Assembly: GCF_014898055.3 (NCBI RefSeq) | Contig: NW_023602073.1 | Span: forward strand, 18,647,784-18,711,783 | Source: Talpa occidentalis | Lineage: Eukaryota; Chordata; Mammalia; Eulipotyphla; Talpidae | Reading direction: 5' to 3' | DNA: 64,000 nt | In this document: positions 31,134 through 42,299 of the stretch, piece by piece | Numbering within the stretch: position 1 is the stretch's first letter | How the letters are laid out: every line of letters starts with the position of its first letter | Program-made: the position numbers and the translations under genes | Notes under the pieces: generated by a model | Told to the model about the DNA's origin: nothing | What the model saw: the letters and a program-made list of their open reading frames with translations, nothing else | Database searches by the model: none

Positions 31134-31395
31134 CTAAGAAGGCACATAGGTTTTTGATAATAGGAGTCTTACATCTCTTGACATGAATGGCTGTTTCCAG
31201 AAACACTGAAACATTGTGCCAGGAACCCTGCTTTTGAAAGCGTTCACAGCATTAGAAGCTGAAACTATGTTCTTGTACACCACTATGGCACTCTGCCGTC
31301 CACAGAGGGTGACTGACTGAATGGGACCGAACTGCGACAGCTTCTGGGTCACTGACTCAATGTCTTCAGTAGGTTGCATGTTCTTTTTCAACCAT
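31134..31395 (-). CDS. TEX56: TEX56 last exon (RRM-like)
   Basis: The acceptor CTCACTAG at 31396 opens a 262-nt exon in phase 2, ending at a TAG at 31134. It encodes [40 protein letters not shown], then a segment through NAFKS to LLSKTYVPS. The pattern (leading helix, [15 protein letters not shown], helix) looks like an RNA-recognition motif without obvious aromatic RNP residues. It is assigned to TEX56 by position next to ECI2, strand and phase match with the exons at 39740 and 50277. The human orthologue (C6orf201/TEX56P) is, as I recall, a pseudogene; here the exons are open. Confidence 0.75.
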
Positions 31396-31860
31396 CTAGT
31401 GAGGGAGCAAGGAGAAGGAAGAGTCTTACTAGAAAATAAATAACAATTTTAGTGTCATATCTCCGCCACCCCCCCCCCCGGCCCAGTAATTTAAAAAGAT
31501 GACATGAGGGGACAGTTGGGTTATTTCATTGGAAAGCAAGGTTCAGTCTCAGTAATTACATCCCTATTTAATTATATAGGCTTCATTCTTGTTTAATGGG
31601 ATATTTCAAGAAAGTGCAACCTATAAACCACCTTAAGTATCTTGTAACTTTCAGTTTTGATTACTGCTAGATACACAAATCACTGAGGACAAGGGTATAA
31701 TTACAGTGGCCACAGAACTGGCATGGAATACTGTTCTCTGCTCAGTACCCTCCTCCCTTTTTAACCTTCCTTTCAGGCATCAGCATCCATGTAGCCAACC
31801 CAATGAACCTCTGTTTAGTTTCTTAATACTTAATACTTTTATTGTAGGAATCCTACTCCA

Positions 31861-32131
31861 GGGCTTCCCTGGTGGCACAAGGGGTTAAGCACAGCACTTT
31901 GAAGCTATCTACAGCCTCTGTAGCATGAGTTCAGTCCCTGGCTAGCCAGGGAGCTACCCACATGGCGCAGCAGACTGCTCCTGTCTTGCCCACTGCTCCC
32001 CTCAGCAGTGTATTTCAGTCAGTCTGCCTGTTCTGTTCCCCACTCTGTCTCTGGTGAATCCTCTCACTCCCCACACCTCTGACCTATACCTCAATTCTTG
32101 TGTGCCTATATAAATAAATCTTAAAAAAAAA
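31861..32131 (+). repeat. tRNA-derived SINE
   Basis: Full-length copy (GGGCTTCCCTGGTGGCACAAGG...) in the last TEX56 intron. Confidence 0.88.
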
Positions 32132-32871
32132 GCTAATCCAAAATCTTTCATCTTATAGAAAATACATGAGTAGGTAATATTCATTGAGCACCACTGTGTG
32201 TTACAAGTGCCAAATGCTCATCACATTTTTATCTTCAGAACACACCACCAGTATTTAGAAACAAGGTAGCGCTGTGGCTACCACCATGCTACAAGTAGGG
32301 GTCCAGGGCACCAGTGCAGTTCTGGTTCCACTAAGTCACCAGGGACCCCTTCCCTCCCATTAATCACAACGAAACTGGACGAAATATGAAAAACAACTGC
32401 TTAAGTTGGCTGATATTAAAACCAGAAGGATTACATGAGGGTGTCAAGATAGGGAGATGTAACTACCCAGGAATGAGTTTCTCAGATTGTGGCAAATAAG
32501 GTAACAATCACTGGGGTCTCTGTTCTGAGCATGTGACTTATTCCTCAGAGGCAGGTCCAGTGCGCTGCTGGCTGAACCTAACCTGGTTGATTATTTGCTA
32601 AGAACAAAAACAGCATTCTCCTGATGATTTTAATAGAAACCAGAACCCATGCAACATAGTATTTACTCAGGTGAGGAAAGACAACACATATCACTCCTTA
32701 GCTGGCCAGAATGTTGGAATCATCACACAAAGCAGTTCTTGTAACTGCAGTGACAAAAACTGCTTTGTGGAGTAAACACTTCAGTATGTAAATTCTCAGC
32801 AGAGAAACAAACTACAAAAAGAACCAAATAAAAATATTAAAACTAAAAATCTGGAATTAAATTCACTAACA
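32132..32871. other. TEX56 intron segment
   Basis: No repeat or exon recognised between two SINEs. Confidence 0.5.
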
Positions 32872-33126
32872 GGGCCTCCTTGGTGGCGCAGCCGGTTGAG
32901 CACCGCACCGTGAAGCTCTCTGCAGCCTCTGCAGCACGAGTTCAATCCCCGCTGACTAGGGAGAAACCCACATGGCGCAGCAGACCTCTCCTGTCTCTCC
33001 CGCTGCTCCCCTCAGCAGTGTATTTCATCAGTCTGCCTGTTCTATTCCCCACTCTGTCTCTGGTGAATCCTCTCACCCTCCCGCACATCTGGCCTGTACC
33101 CCGGTTCTTGTATAAATAAATAAATA
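32872..33126 (+). repeat. tRNA-derived SINE
   Basis: Copy starting GGGCCTCCTTGGTGGCGCAGCC. The flanks AAATTCACTAACAG / AAATTCACTAGCAG form its target duplication. Confidence 0.9.
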
Positions 33127-33227
33127 TCTGTAACAAGAAATAAATAAATTCACTAGCAGACCTGAGCAGATTTCCAAAAAAGAGGAGTCTGAATTGAGAA
33201 GGCTGAACAACAGAAATTAAACACCGG

Positions 33228-33500
33228 GGGCCTCCCTGGTGGCGCAAGGGGTTAAGATGCAACCTATGAAGCTGTCCGCAGCCACTGGAGCACGAGTTTG
33301 ATCCCCGGCCAGGGAACTACCCACATGGTGCAGCAGACCTCCCCTGACTCGCCTGCTGCTCCCCTCAGCAGTGTATTTTGCTCAGTCTGCCTGTTCTGTT
33401 CCCCACTCTGTCTCTGGTGAATCCTCTAACCTCTCCCCCTGCACCTCTGGTCTGTACCCCAGTTCTTGTATACATAAATAAATATAATCTTAAAAAAAAA
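33228..33500 (+). repeat. tRNA-derived SINE
   Basis: Full-length copy with a (GAAAA)n tail. AGAAATTAAACAC occurs on both sides as target duplication. Confidence 0.9.
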
Positions 33501-33644
33501 AGAAAAGAAAAGAAAAGAAATTAAACACTAGGAGGAACAGAAGCGAATATTGAGAAAAGTTGAATAAACAGGTGAACAACATGGTGAAGTAGGAAGTTTC
33601 AGGCACTCATGCCTCTACAGAAACATCAATAAAAAACTATGGAA

Positions 33645-34245
33645 GCTAACAGGATGGTCCCCAGGAAAAGGGGAGGGGGAGGTTCCAGGTCCCCTGTCCC
33701 ACCCAAGGTAAGGGAGAACTGAGCAGGGAAGAGAGGAAGCTGGAGAAGGAAGGAAGCAGGATGGAGCCAGAAGGAGACCTGGAGGACGCACGTGGAGCAG
33801 AGAGACATGTGAAGAAGCGGCGCTTGCTTCTTGGTCCTGGACTGATTGAAATAGATATGGGTGAGAGACCCGTGGGGAGGGTAACAATGGCAGTGTTTAT
33901 CTTGATTTTGAATTTCTCTTTTCCTCCCAGAGTTGTCTGACTGTTTCTGACCCTTTTCTATGGGTCAGAAGTTCTAAGTTCCCTTAGACTTCTGGCAGCT
34001 TTCAGGCCTCAGAGGTTGGCTTTGGGCCAGCCCTGTTTGGCTGAGCATTTACCCACAAAGGGATGGGTAACTTTTGGTGCTTGATTTGGAAATTATATTC
34101 CTCCCCTTTTCTGTATTGCACATGCATTGCATTAAAGGGTCTTACACACTAGAGTATGTTTTGTCTTGTTGTGGTGGATGGCAGAACTTATTTAGAATGG
34201 GCAGGTTTCGGGGTTCTGGGGTGCCCCTCTCCCTCCTCTGTAACA
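33645..34245 (+). repeat. LTR-like repeat, copy 1 (~600 bp)
   Basis: Related in reverse complement to 38462-39048 along its length (shared blocks include GGTGAGAGACCCGTGGGGAGG and TCTGACTGTTTCT). It begins TAACAGGATGGTCCCC and ends TCCTCTGTAACA. It is most simply a solo LTR or similar interspersed repeat; the family was not identified. Confidence 0.65.
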
Positions 34246-34309
34246 AAACCAAATATCTGCATCAAACAAGTGACCAATAAAAAAAAAAATCACATAAAAC
34301 ATGATAGGA

Positions 34310-34548
34310 GGGCCTCCCTGGAGGCCTAGGGGTTAAGTCTCAGAGCTATCACTGATAATGGCTTGAGTTCGATCCCCAGCCAGGGAGTTGACTCACATGG
34401 CGCAACAGACCTCTCCTGTCTCCCTGCTGCTCCTCTCAGCAGTGTATTTCAGTCAATCCACCTATTCTGCTCCCCACACTTTCTCTGGTGAATCCTATCA
34501 CCCCCCGTACCTTTGGCCTGTACCCCAGTTCTTCTATGCCAAAAAAAC
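34310..34548 (+). repeat. tRNA-derived SINE
   Basis: Family member with head GGGCCTCCCTGGAGGCCTAGG and a shortened body. Confidence 0.86.
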
Positions 34549-35093
34549 CCCAACAAACCAGGAAAGTTCCTGGAATTTTTACCCTCTCTCACTCCTCTGC
34601 AAGGCTAGAACAACAATGGGCCTATGTTCTAGTTCCCTTACTGGGACAGAAGTCAGACAGTGCTGAACTTGTTTGCAACATTCTGCCCTGAAGGACTGAT
34701 TGCTGCCAAAGCCCAGACGAGAAACATTGGCATCATTTGGGCTCTGGTTGTAAACCACAGAAGGCAGAGGCAGCGATGAAACACAGGAACATCCACACTG
34801 ACCGCAGACCCACAAATGTAGAACAAGAGAGTATGAGCAGAAGGAACACCATGAGACATTTACGACCCGGGAAGAAGCTGGAAGGACACTGTGAAATTAA
34901 GACATTTAAAAGCAACCTGGGGGGAAATTTTTTCAACCTGAAAGTAAAACAGGTCCAGCTAGAAAGCATTCCCAGAAGAGAACTGAGACAAATAGGCTGA
35001 TCGCCAGACTGCTGCCTGCTAATTAGAGAAAGTCCCACCCACCATTGTACATACTGGGAGAGGTGGATGATTTTTTCTTTCTTTATTATTTTT
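34549..35093. other. TEX56 intron segment
   Basis: An open frame runs on + at 34737-35000, but without splice sites or a recognisable domain. I do not call it a gene. Confidence 0.5.
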
Positions 35094-35362
35094 TTAAAGA
35101 TTTATTTATTTATGCATGCAAGAACTGGGGTACAGGCCAGAGGTGTGGGGCGGGGTCGGTGACAGGATTCACCAGACACAGCGTGGGGAACAGAACAGGC
35201 AGATCGACTGAAATACACTGCTGAGAGGAGCAGCGGGTGAGTCAGGAGAGGACTGCTGTGCCATGTGGGTATCTTCCTGGCCGGGGCTCAAACTTGCACT
35301 GCAGTGGCTGCAGATAGCTTCACAGGTTGGATCTTAACCCCGTGCGCCACCAGGGAGGCCCC
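35094..35362 (-). repeat. tRNA-derived SINE
   Basis: Antisense full-length copy. GAGGTGGATGATTTT and GAGGTGGCTGATTTA flank it. Confidence 0.9.
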
Positions 35363-35388
35363 GAGGTGGCTGATTTATTTTTTTTAAT

Positions 35389-36540
35389 TTTTAAATTTTT
35401 AAAATATTTTATTTTATATAATTCTTACATCATTTTTCATTTTTGCACAATGTATGAATTTTCATTTTGGTTATATTCCCCATACAATTGCACCCCCCCT
35501 TATTTTGACCCTAATCCTTCCTCTCCCCATCCCCCCCTCCTCCGTAGTATGTCTCTGGTTTATAGTTGCTTGTTAATTTTGATTTTTACTTTGTATTAAT
35601 TAGTCTTTTTCCTGGTCCCTTATTTAGGTTTTCTAAATTCTTGCTATGAGTGAGACTATCTGGTATTTTTCTTTTTCTTTCTGACTTATTTCTCTGAACA
35701 TGATCCCTTCTAGCTCCATCCATGTTGCTGCAAACTGTATGTGTTTATCTTTTTTAATTGCTGAGTAATATTCCATTGTATATATGTACCACATCTTCTT
35801 GATCCAGTCATCTCTTTTTGGGCATTTGGGTTGTTTCTATAGCTTAGCTAGACATAAGACCTGAAACCATAAAATATATAGAAGGAAATTAGGCAAAACA
35901 CTACATGACATACACCTCAAAGACATCTTTACAGACACATCACCCAAAGCAGTGATAGTGAAGGCAAAGATAAACAGCTGGGACTACATCAACTTAAAGA
36001 GCTTCTGCACAGCAAAAGAGACAATAACCAAAACAAAGAGAAAATTTTTGCACACAGCACTAATGATTAAGGACTGATCACAAAAATCTGCAAAGAGCTG
36101 ATGAGACACAATAAAAACAAAGAAAATAATCCAGTCAAAAAATGGGTGGCTGGAGCCTCCCCGGTGGCGCAGCAGTTGAGCGCTGGGTTGTGAAGCTGCC
36201 CGCAGCCTCTGCAGTGCCGGTTTGAATCCTGGCTGCTTCCCAGCCACTGGAGGAGGGTCCCGCATGGCGCACAGACCTCTCCTGCTGCCTGCTGCTCCCC
36301 TCAGCAGTGTGCTTCGGGTCCTTCTGCCTGCTCTGCTCCCCGCTCTGGCTCTGGTGAATTCTCTCACCCTCCCGCGCTTCTGACTGTACCCAGTGCTTGT
36401 ATAAATAAATAAATAAATAAATCTTTAAAAAAAAAAATGGGCGGCTGATTTTTTAAATGCTCTATTTTCAGCAAAAGATCGAAGCATAGGAAGAAACAGA
36501 AACATTTTTGAACGTTAATTTGAAAAACAAAATCCCTGGG
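35389..36540. mobile_element. LINE-1 with inverted 5' part (twin-priming type)
   Basis: 35389-35852 is an L1 3' end on the minus strand (compare 19613-20010). At about 35852 it switches to L1 sequence on the plus strand (GACATAAGACCTGAAACCAT...). This 3' sense / 5' inverted layout is the classic result of twin priming. A SINE at 36152 interrupts the inverted part. Confidence 0.82.
36152..36436 (+). repeat. tRNA-derived SINE, GC-rich young subfamily
   Basis: Same subfamily as 18790-19059 (GTGGCGCAGCAGTTGAGCGC), with tail (AAAT)n. AAAATGGGTGGCTG / AAAATGGGCGGCTG flank it. Confidence 0.9.
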
Positions 36541-37460
36541 ATAAAGTTTTTTGCACACAATACAACTGATAAGGGACTGATCACAAAAATCTACAAAGAG
36601 CTCACACAACAAAACAAACAATCCAGTCAAAAAAAAGGGCAGATGAGCTAAAAAGACACTTCTCCAAAGAGGAAATGCGAATGGCCAACAGGCATATGAA
36701 AAAATGTTCAACATCACTTGCAATCAGGGAAATGCAAATCAAAACTACAATGAGACACCACCTTACACCAGTCAGAATGGCACATATTATAAAAATAGGA
36801 AGCAACAAATATTGGCAAGGATGTGGAGAAAAAGGAACTCTCCTGGTGGGAGTGCAGACTGGTCCAACCACTATGGTAAGCTGTGTGGAGGTTCCTCAAA
36901 GTACTAAAAATGAAGCTTCCATATGATCCAGCAATTCCACTCCTAGGGATCTACCCAAAGGACACAAAAACATTAATTCAAAAAGATGCCTGTACTCCTA
37001 TGTTTACTGTAGCACTATTTACAATAGGTAAGCTATGGAAACAACCCAAATGCCTAAAAATAGATGACTAGATCAAGAAGATGTGTTCTACTTACACAAT
37101 GGAATATTACTCAGCAATCAAAAAAGATAAACTCATGCCATTTGCAGCAACATGGATGGAGCTGGAAGGGACGATGCTCAGTGAAATAAGCCAGAAGGAA
37201 AAAGAAAAATATTGGATGGTTTCACTTATAGGAGGACTATAAAGTTAACAAATAAGAGATCAGGAAAAAATAATAATTTAAAAAATTAACAGACAACCAT
37301 AAATTAGAGACATTCTGTGAAGGAGGGGGAGGAAAAGAGATCAAAACAGGGGAAAGAAGAGCACAAGGGACTTTGGTGATGGTTCACGGGTGAACTGGTG
37401 GTGGGCATTTTATGGGGACTACACAATGATGTAAAAGATACAAATAAAATAAACCAAAAT
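36541..37460 (+). mobile_element. 5'-truncated LINE-1 3' end
   Basis: End of L1 ORF2 and 3' UTR on +: 'aaaaagacacttctccaaag', the GTCCAACCACTATGG block, 'ttccactcctagggatctac', then the CAACATGGATGGAGCTGGAA end and a short 3' UTR. The reading frame is broken. Confidence 0.88.
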
Positions 37461-37778
37461 CCCCTGAAATAGGCCCATATTTACTAAACAAAGACTTTAA
37501 AACAATTATCAAATATATGCAGGAGAACTAAAGGAAAACATGAACAAAGAACTAAAGGAAATCAGGAAAATAATATGCATTAAAAAGCAAAAAAGGGGAA
37601 TATAAACAACTGGAACTACAGCAAACAGAAAAAGCTTCTGTACAGTGAAAGAGAAGTAGCCAAACAGACACCCTACTGAATCAGAGAAAATATTTTCACA
37701 CCACGCATCTGACAAGAGACTGATATTAAAGATATACAAAGAGTTCACTTAACTCAACAAAAAGAAAACAATGGTTGG

Positions 37779-38049
37779 GGGCCTTCCTGGCGGCACAGGG
37801 GTTAAAGACAGTGCTATGAAGCTATCTCCAGCCATTGCAGCACAAGTTCGATCCCTGGCCAGCCAGGAAGCTACCCTGATGCAGCAGACCTCTCCTGTCT
37901 TGCCCGCTGCTCCCCTCAGCAGTGTATTTTGGTCGATCTGCCTGTTCTGCCCCCCACTATGTCTCTTTGTCCTTTTCCTCCTACCCCCACACCTCTGGCT
38001 TACACCCCAGTTCTTGTATGCATAAATAAATAAATCTTTAAAAAAAAAA
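37779..38049 (+). repeat. tRNA-derived SINE
   Basis: Full-length copy inserted in an L1 fragment (GGGCCTTCCTGGCGGCACAGG...). Confidence 0.88.
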
Positions 38050-38461
38050 GAAAAAAGAAATGATTGAATCAAAAAATGGGCAGAAGAGCTAAATAAGAAC
38101 TTCTCCAAAGAAGACACAGATGGCCAACAGGCACAAGAAAAAATTTTGTTACTCACCCTCAGGAAAATGCAAATCAAAACCATAGTGAGATACCATCTTG
38201 CACCCTTGAGAATGGCCCAAATAGGAAAGGCCAGAAAAAAGTGCTGGTGAGGATGTGGAGAAGGACCCCACCCCAGATACTGTTGGTGGGAGTGTAGATG
38301 GGGGTCCAGTCCCTATGGGAAGGAGAGCGGCGGGTTCCTCAAGACACTAAAAATGGATCTACCATATGATCCAGCAATTCTACTCAAGGAATCTGCTCAA
38401 AGAACACAAAAACACTAATTTGAAAGGAAATCTTCACACCTATTTATTGCAGCACTATTTC

Positions 38462-39048
38462 TGGTACAGGGCAGGAAGAGGGACACCCCAGAACCTCCAA
38501 ACCTGCCTGCTCTAAAAAGGTTCTACCGTCCGCTGCATCAAGACAAAACATAAGAACTTTAATAGAAAGGAACTTTTAATGCAATTAGTGTGCAATACAG
38601 AAAAGACAATACAGTTTCCAAATCAAGCACCCAGTTACCCATTCCCTCATGGGTAAATGTCCAGCCAAACAGGGTTGGCCCTGAGGAAGGCCGGAAAGTT
38701 GCCCTAAGTCTAAAGCACTTTCCGTCGGGGACCCATAGAAAAGGGTGAGAAACAGTCAGACAAGTCTGGGAGGAAAAGAACAAACTCAAAGCCAAGATAA
38801 AAGCTGCCATTGTTAACCTCCCCACGGGTCTCTCACCCACATCTGTTCCAACCAGGCCAGGACCAGGAAGCAAGTGCAGCTTCTTCACACGTCTGCTCCA
38901 GGTGCCTCCTCCAGGTTTCCTTACTCTCCATCCTTCCTCCTCCCTTCTCCAGTCTCCTCTCCAGCTTTTCCTCCCTGCTTAGCTCCACCCTACCTGGGTG
39001 GGGCAGGGAACCTGGAACCTCACCTTTTCTTGGGACCACCCTGTTACA
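38462..39048 (-). mobile_element. LTR-like repeat, copy 2 (587 bp)
   Basis: Inserted into L1, with plus-strand ends TGGTACAGGG...CTGTTACA (TG...CA). The minus strand is related to 33645-34245. The flanking L1 sequence shows a short, imperfect target duplication (TTTC/TTTG). No coding capacity; probably a solo LTR. Confidence 0.7.
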
Positions 39049-39120
39049 TTTGCAATAGCCAAGACATGGGAACAACTTAAGTGCCTCAAAACAGATGAGT
39101 GGATCAATCAAGCAAACGTA

Positions 39121-39739
39121 ATTTGCCAGGGAACATAAGCTTGTAACTTTGAAAGCCAAGTCCAGCCAATTCCACATCACCGCTGTTAGTACTTGGTCCC
39201 AGGGCCACACCTCTCCTCTGGCCACCCCTGCTGCATAGGGTTCAAGCCAGACCTTGTTGCCGCCTTCTTGCAACACCTCCCATTTCTCTCAGTGTACAAC
39301 CTAACAGTCGCGGGATAATGCCCAAATTACCCACTCGTGCTCGTTAACCTAGGCCCTGGGCATGCTGGGGTGGGGGGTGCCTCCTGAATCCTGAAGCATA
39401 AAAGCCCCAGTGCCCAGTGGTCAGGTCCCTCTCCCAGGACACTCCTCATCCCCCCAGATCTCTGCTCACTCACCTAGAACGCAGCTGCCCATGGAGAGCC
39501 CACACAACTGCTCCTGTCCCCAGTTCTCTCCCAGTAAGGGCTCCTCCAGATGCTCAGTGGTGTGAAAATGGGGCTCACGGGCTTTGACAGAGAGCAGTGC
39601 TGGTTTCCAGGCTGCCCTGTACCCCAAAACCACATGTACCTCAAAGACCACATGTATCTCAAAGACCACAATTTTTGGCGAAGGCATGAAGAATCCGTGA
39701 TCTCCTAAAGTATGTATAGGACAAAAGCTGGTCACCTAC
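39121..39739. other. TEX56 intron segment
   Basis: No gene or repeat recognised apart from a short local duplication at 39625-39670 (ACCACATGTACCTCAAAG / ACCACATGTATCTCAAAG). Confidence 0.5.
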
Positions 39740-39923
39740 CTGACGACGATCGCCGACATTGGAGTATTGGGGGTGCTCTTCTGGCATTTACTCCGGTTTG
39801 CAGTGTTCATGATGTTTCTCTGCCACAGGGGCATACTGCTCGGCTTTGGGCTCAGGTTAATCTCCTTTGGATACTCATGTCTTTTTAAGACTCTTTCTAA
39901 TCCAGAGAGTTCAGGATCCTCAC
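39740..39923 (-). CDS. TEX56: TEX56 internal exon
   Basis: The acceptor ATTCCTAG and donor GTCAG|GTAGGT bound 184 nt, phase 1 in and phase 2 out. It encodes [20 protein letters not shown], then [20 protein letters not shown], then [20 protein letters not shown]. No known domain; it is polar and basic. It joins in frame to 50277 upstream and 31395 downstream, which supports all three as one gene. Confidence 0.78.
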
Positions 39924-40335
39924 CTAGGAATAGAATAAGCAATTCAGCGTTTCTGCCCACATCCACATTGGTGTTACCTTGAGAGAGAATGTTTATGCCA
40001 TTTGAGAACTGCTATTTAATGTTAATATTCCTTCATTCCAACAATATTACTGAGGGACATTTTCACCTTAGCCTGATCCTTGACAGCAAATAGGGGCACA
40101 GCAAAGGAATGAATGAACAAGCAAATGAATAAACAGATGTGCCAGTCCCCGTTATAAATACTGAAGGTAATTTGTGTAGTTTGTGCATGATTTGTAAACT
40201 AATGGCAAGTGATGGTACGGTTATTTTATCTTCGAGGACGTTAACCACACTGTGCGTTTGCGTCACATCCACTGCTACATCTTGGCCTCAGTGACCCCCC
40301 CCCAAGTTGCCCATCTGCAATGAGACAAAGAGCTG
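39924..40335. other. TEX56 intron segment up to the provirus
   Basis: Unremarkable sequence ending with GAGCTG at 40330-40335, the left target duplication of the provirus. Confidence 0.55.
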
Positions 40336-41238
40336 TGCCGCGGACCAGCACAGCAGTAGACGATGAGGCCGTCTCAGGGTTGAGAGACTGCGCAGGGTGG
40401 TCAGGGATTCGGTTAAAGAAATGACAAACAGACACACTTCAAGAGTGAAAATCTGAGTGTAATTTTATTTGAGTTGGTGACCAGTATATATATGTTTTCT
40501 AAAAGCATAGGAATGGCGAACATCAGTGAAGAAATCAGCTTGCTTATAGGTTTAGCTTATCATTGACAGGGCAGTGATTTACATCTGGACCCAGGCGCAT
40601 TCCTAAGTAGTTAGGCTATTAATTTTTCTTTTTGTTTTATATGATTACTTTTTGTTTTAACTACTCACTATTACTATTAATTAACACAGGTGAATTTTAC
40701 TTTTCACAATGTAATATTTTTATCATTTAGATTAATACTAACAAGGCTAAGTATACAACAGAGAAATTATTAAGCTAGCAGTTCTATTAATACACAGAGT
40801 TTAGTAACGTTTCATTTGAATCAGCCTAGTTATTAGATTTTGTATGTTCTTTTTTAATCGGCAAACCAATGACCTTTTAAACAGAGAAAGAGAAAAGATT
40901 TTAGAGAGACAGTTGTATTAGAATAAAGTTTGTGGGTCTAGAGAAGGTGAGATAAGTTTCCGCGGACAGCATTCCTGTAGTGGCTTCTGGTGGTCGTTAT
41001 CTTTCAACAGGCTTCCGTCTTATCTATGTCTTCAGGCGGTTTTTTGCTGTTCTCCTCCTGCGCGCTGGTTGCCCAGCCGGACCTAGGGATTCCTAGAGGT
41101 CACTGCAGGAGGAGGTGCAGCAAGTATATCTTCAGGGGGTTTTGCTGTTCTCCGCCTGCGCGCTGGTTGCCCAGCCGGACCTAGGGACTGTGGCGCAAGC
41201 CATTAGCCCTAAGGGTCACTGCAGGGGGAGGTGCAGCA
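40336..41238 (-). repeat. 3' LTR of the provirus (903 bp)
   Basis: Plus-strand ends TGCCGCGG...GTGCAGCA (TG...CA). A polyadenylation signal on the minus strand (TTTATT on +, 40464-40469) lies about 130 bp from the LTR 3' end. U3 contains a tandem duplication (41029-41128 and 41129-41238). Confidence 0.95.
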
Positions 41239-42299
41239 GGTCCTCCTTTGTTTTTTTTAAAACGGAGTTGGTAGGCGTACATGTCACGTTGAAGGCGGTA
41301 GATCGACCTGTGAAGTGAGCGGACACAGAGGGGAGTTAAAAGACAAAGGAGAAGGACAAGTAGGGAAAGAGCAATGAAGGAAAGAACAAGATGATACCAG
41401 TGAGTTGGAGTCAAAGATTGGAGAGTAGAAGCTAGAGAATGGGCAAAGGAAGAGACTGAAGTATCCAGATGAGATTTACTGACAGCAGAGATTTCAGATT
41501 GGAGAGACGAGAGGTCATGAGAAAGGTCATTGTTACGCCAGATACCCAATAGGTGATGTTTGGTAAGATTCCAATGTAAGGAAGAGTTATAACGCAGAGG
41601 CGTAACGCAAATGAAACGAAACTGAGCATGGCATCGAGTAGACAGTTGTTTGAGGAGTTGAACCTCATCGCCAATAGCAATAACAATTTCTTCCAGAGCA
41701 TTTAACTTTCTTTCCAACTTGTAGTCAATGTCCCGCTGTGTAGAGAGCGCCATGGACACATTTTTGGTAAGGTCATTCACAAAAGAAGCTGTCTTAGCTT
41801 CCTGAATTAAAGCAACAGAGGAAGCAGCTAAAGAGGTAACTAAGGAAATTAATGCAGCAATACCAAGAATAAGAGCAACAATAAAACGTTTAGGACGAAG
41901 AAGAGCATGCACCTCATCCAAGATTTGCATGGCAGTATTATCATACCAAGGCATATCATGTAAATCAACAGGTAACATAACATAGGGGGGTCTTTTGAGC
42001 AAGACCACCACAGGATATAGACGAGCAAGAGAGGGGGTAATACAATTAGTAACCACACAACCGGAACATTGGACAGAATAAGAGTTCCCACGGGATTGGA
42101 TACGTGTGGATGAAGCATTTCCCAGGAGCAGAGCAAAGGGGTATCCAACGCAGGCACGCACTGGGATCTTAGCGGTGTCCTGTCCAGGTTGTTTGAAGTG
42201 TACATCATCAAAGGCAGTGAAAAGACGAAAGAGTTCAGGCTTCATGACAGAGCTTTCTGTCCAGGGAACCGGGTTATTCAGTCCTGCCAATGGAGGCAA
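41181..42299 (-). pseudogene. ERV envelope remnant: end of SU plus transmembrane subunit
   Basis: An open frame of about 372 codons from viral envelope. It keeps a CSGC motif (residues 78-81, the CXXC type of SU), an RPKR cleavage site (135-138), a hydrophobic fusion-peptide-like stretch (139-162), a coiled-coil-like region (about 185-222), a CX7C pair (Cys223/Cys231), a membrane anchor (about 301-326) and a basic tail that runs into the LTR. The TM organisation resembles betaretroviruses of the HML/HERV-K kind. Upstream SU is missing, and no signal peptide is joined in frame, so it is a broken gene. Confidence 0.88.
41239..41262 (-). other. Polypurine tract of the provirus
   Basis: On the minus strand, AAAAAAAACAAAGGAGGACC lies directly against the 3' LTR, where plus-strand priming starts. 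It overlaps the end of the env frame. Confidence 0.82.

Larger units (their letters stand above)
37600..39120 (+). mobile_element. LINE-1 fragment split by a SINE and an LTR-like repeat
   Basis: L1 ORF2 3' sequence (37600-37778, 38050-38461, 39049-39120) is cut by the SINE at 37779 and the LTR-like element at 38462. The L1 text resumes across the LTR (GCAGCACTATTT ... TTTGCAATAGCC). Confidence 0.82.

Noticed and set aside
34737..35000. 87-codon plus-strand ORF with basic product
   Set aside because: No splice sites, domain or family resemblance; intronic and surrounded by repeats.
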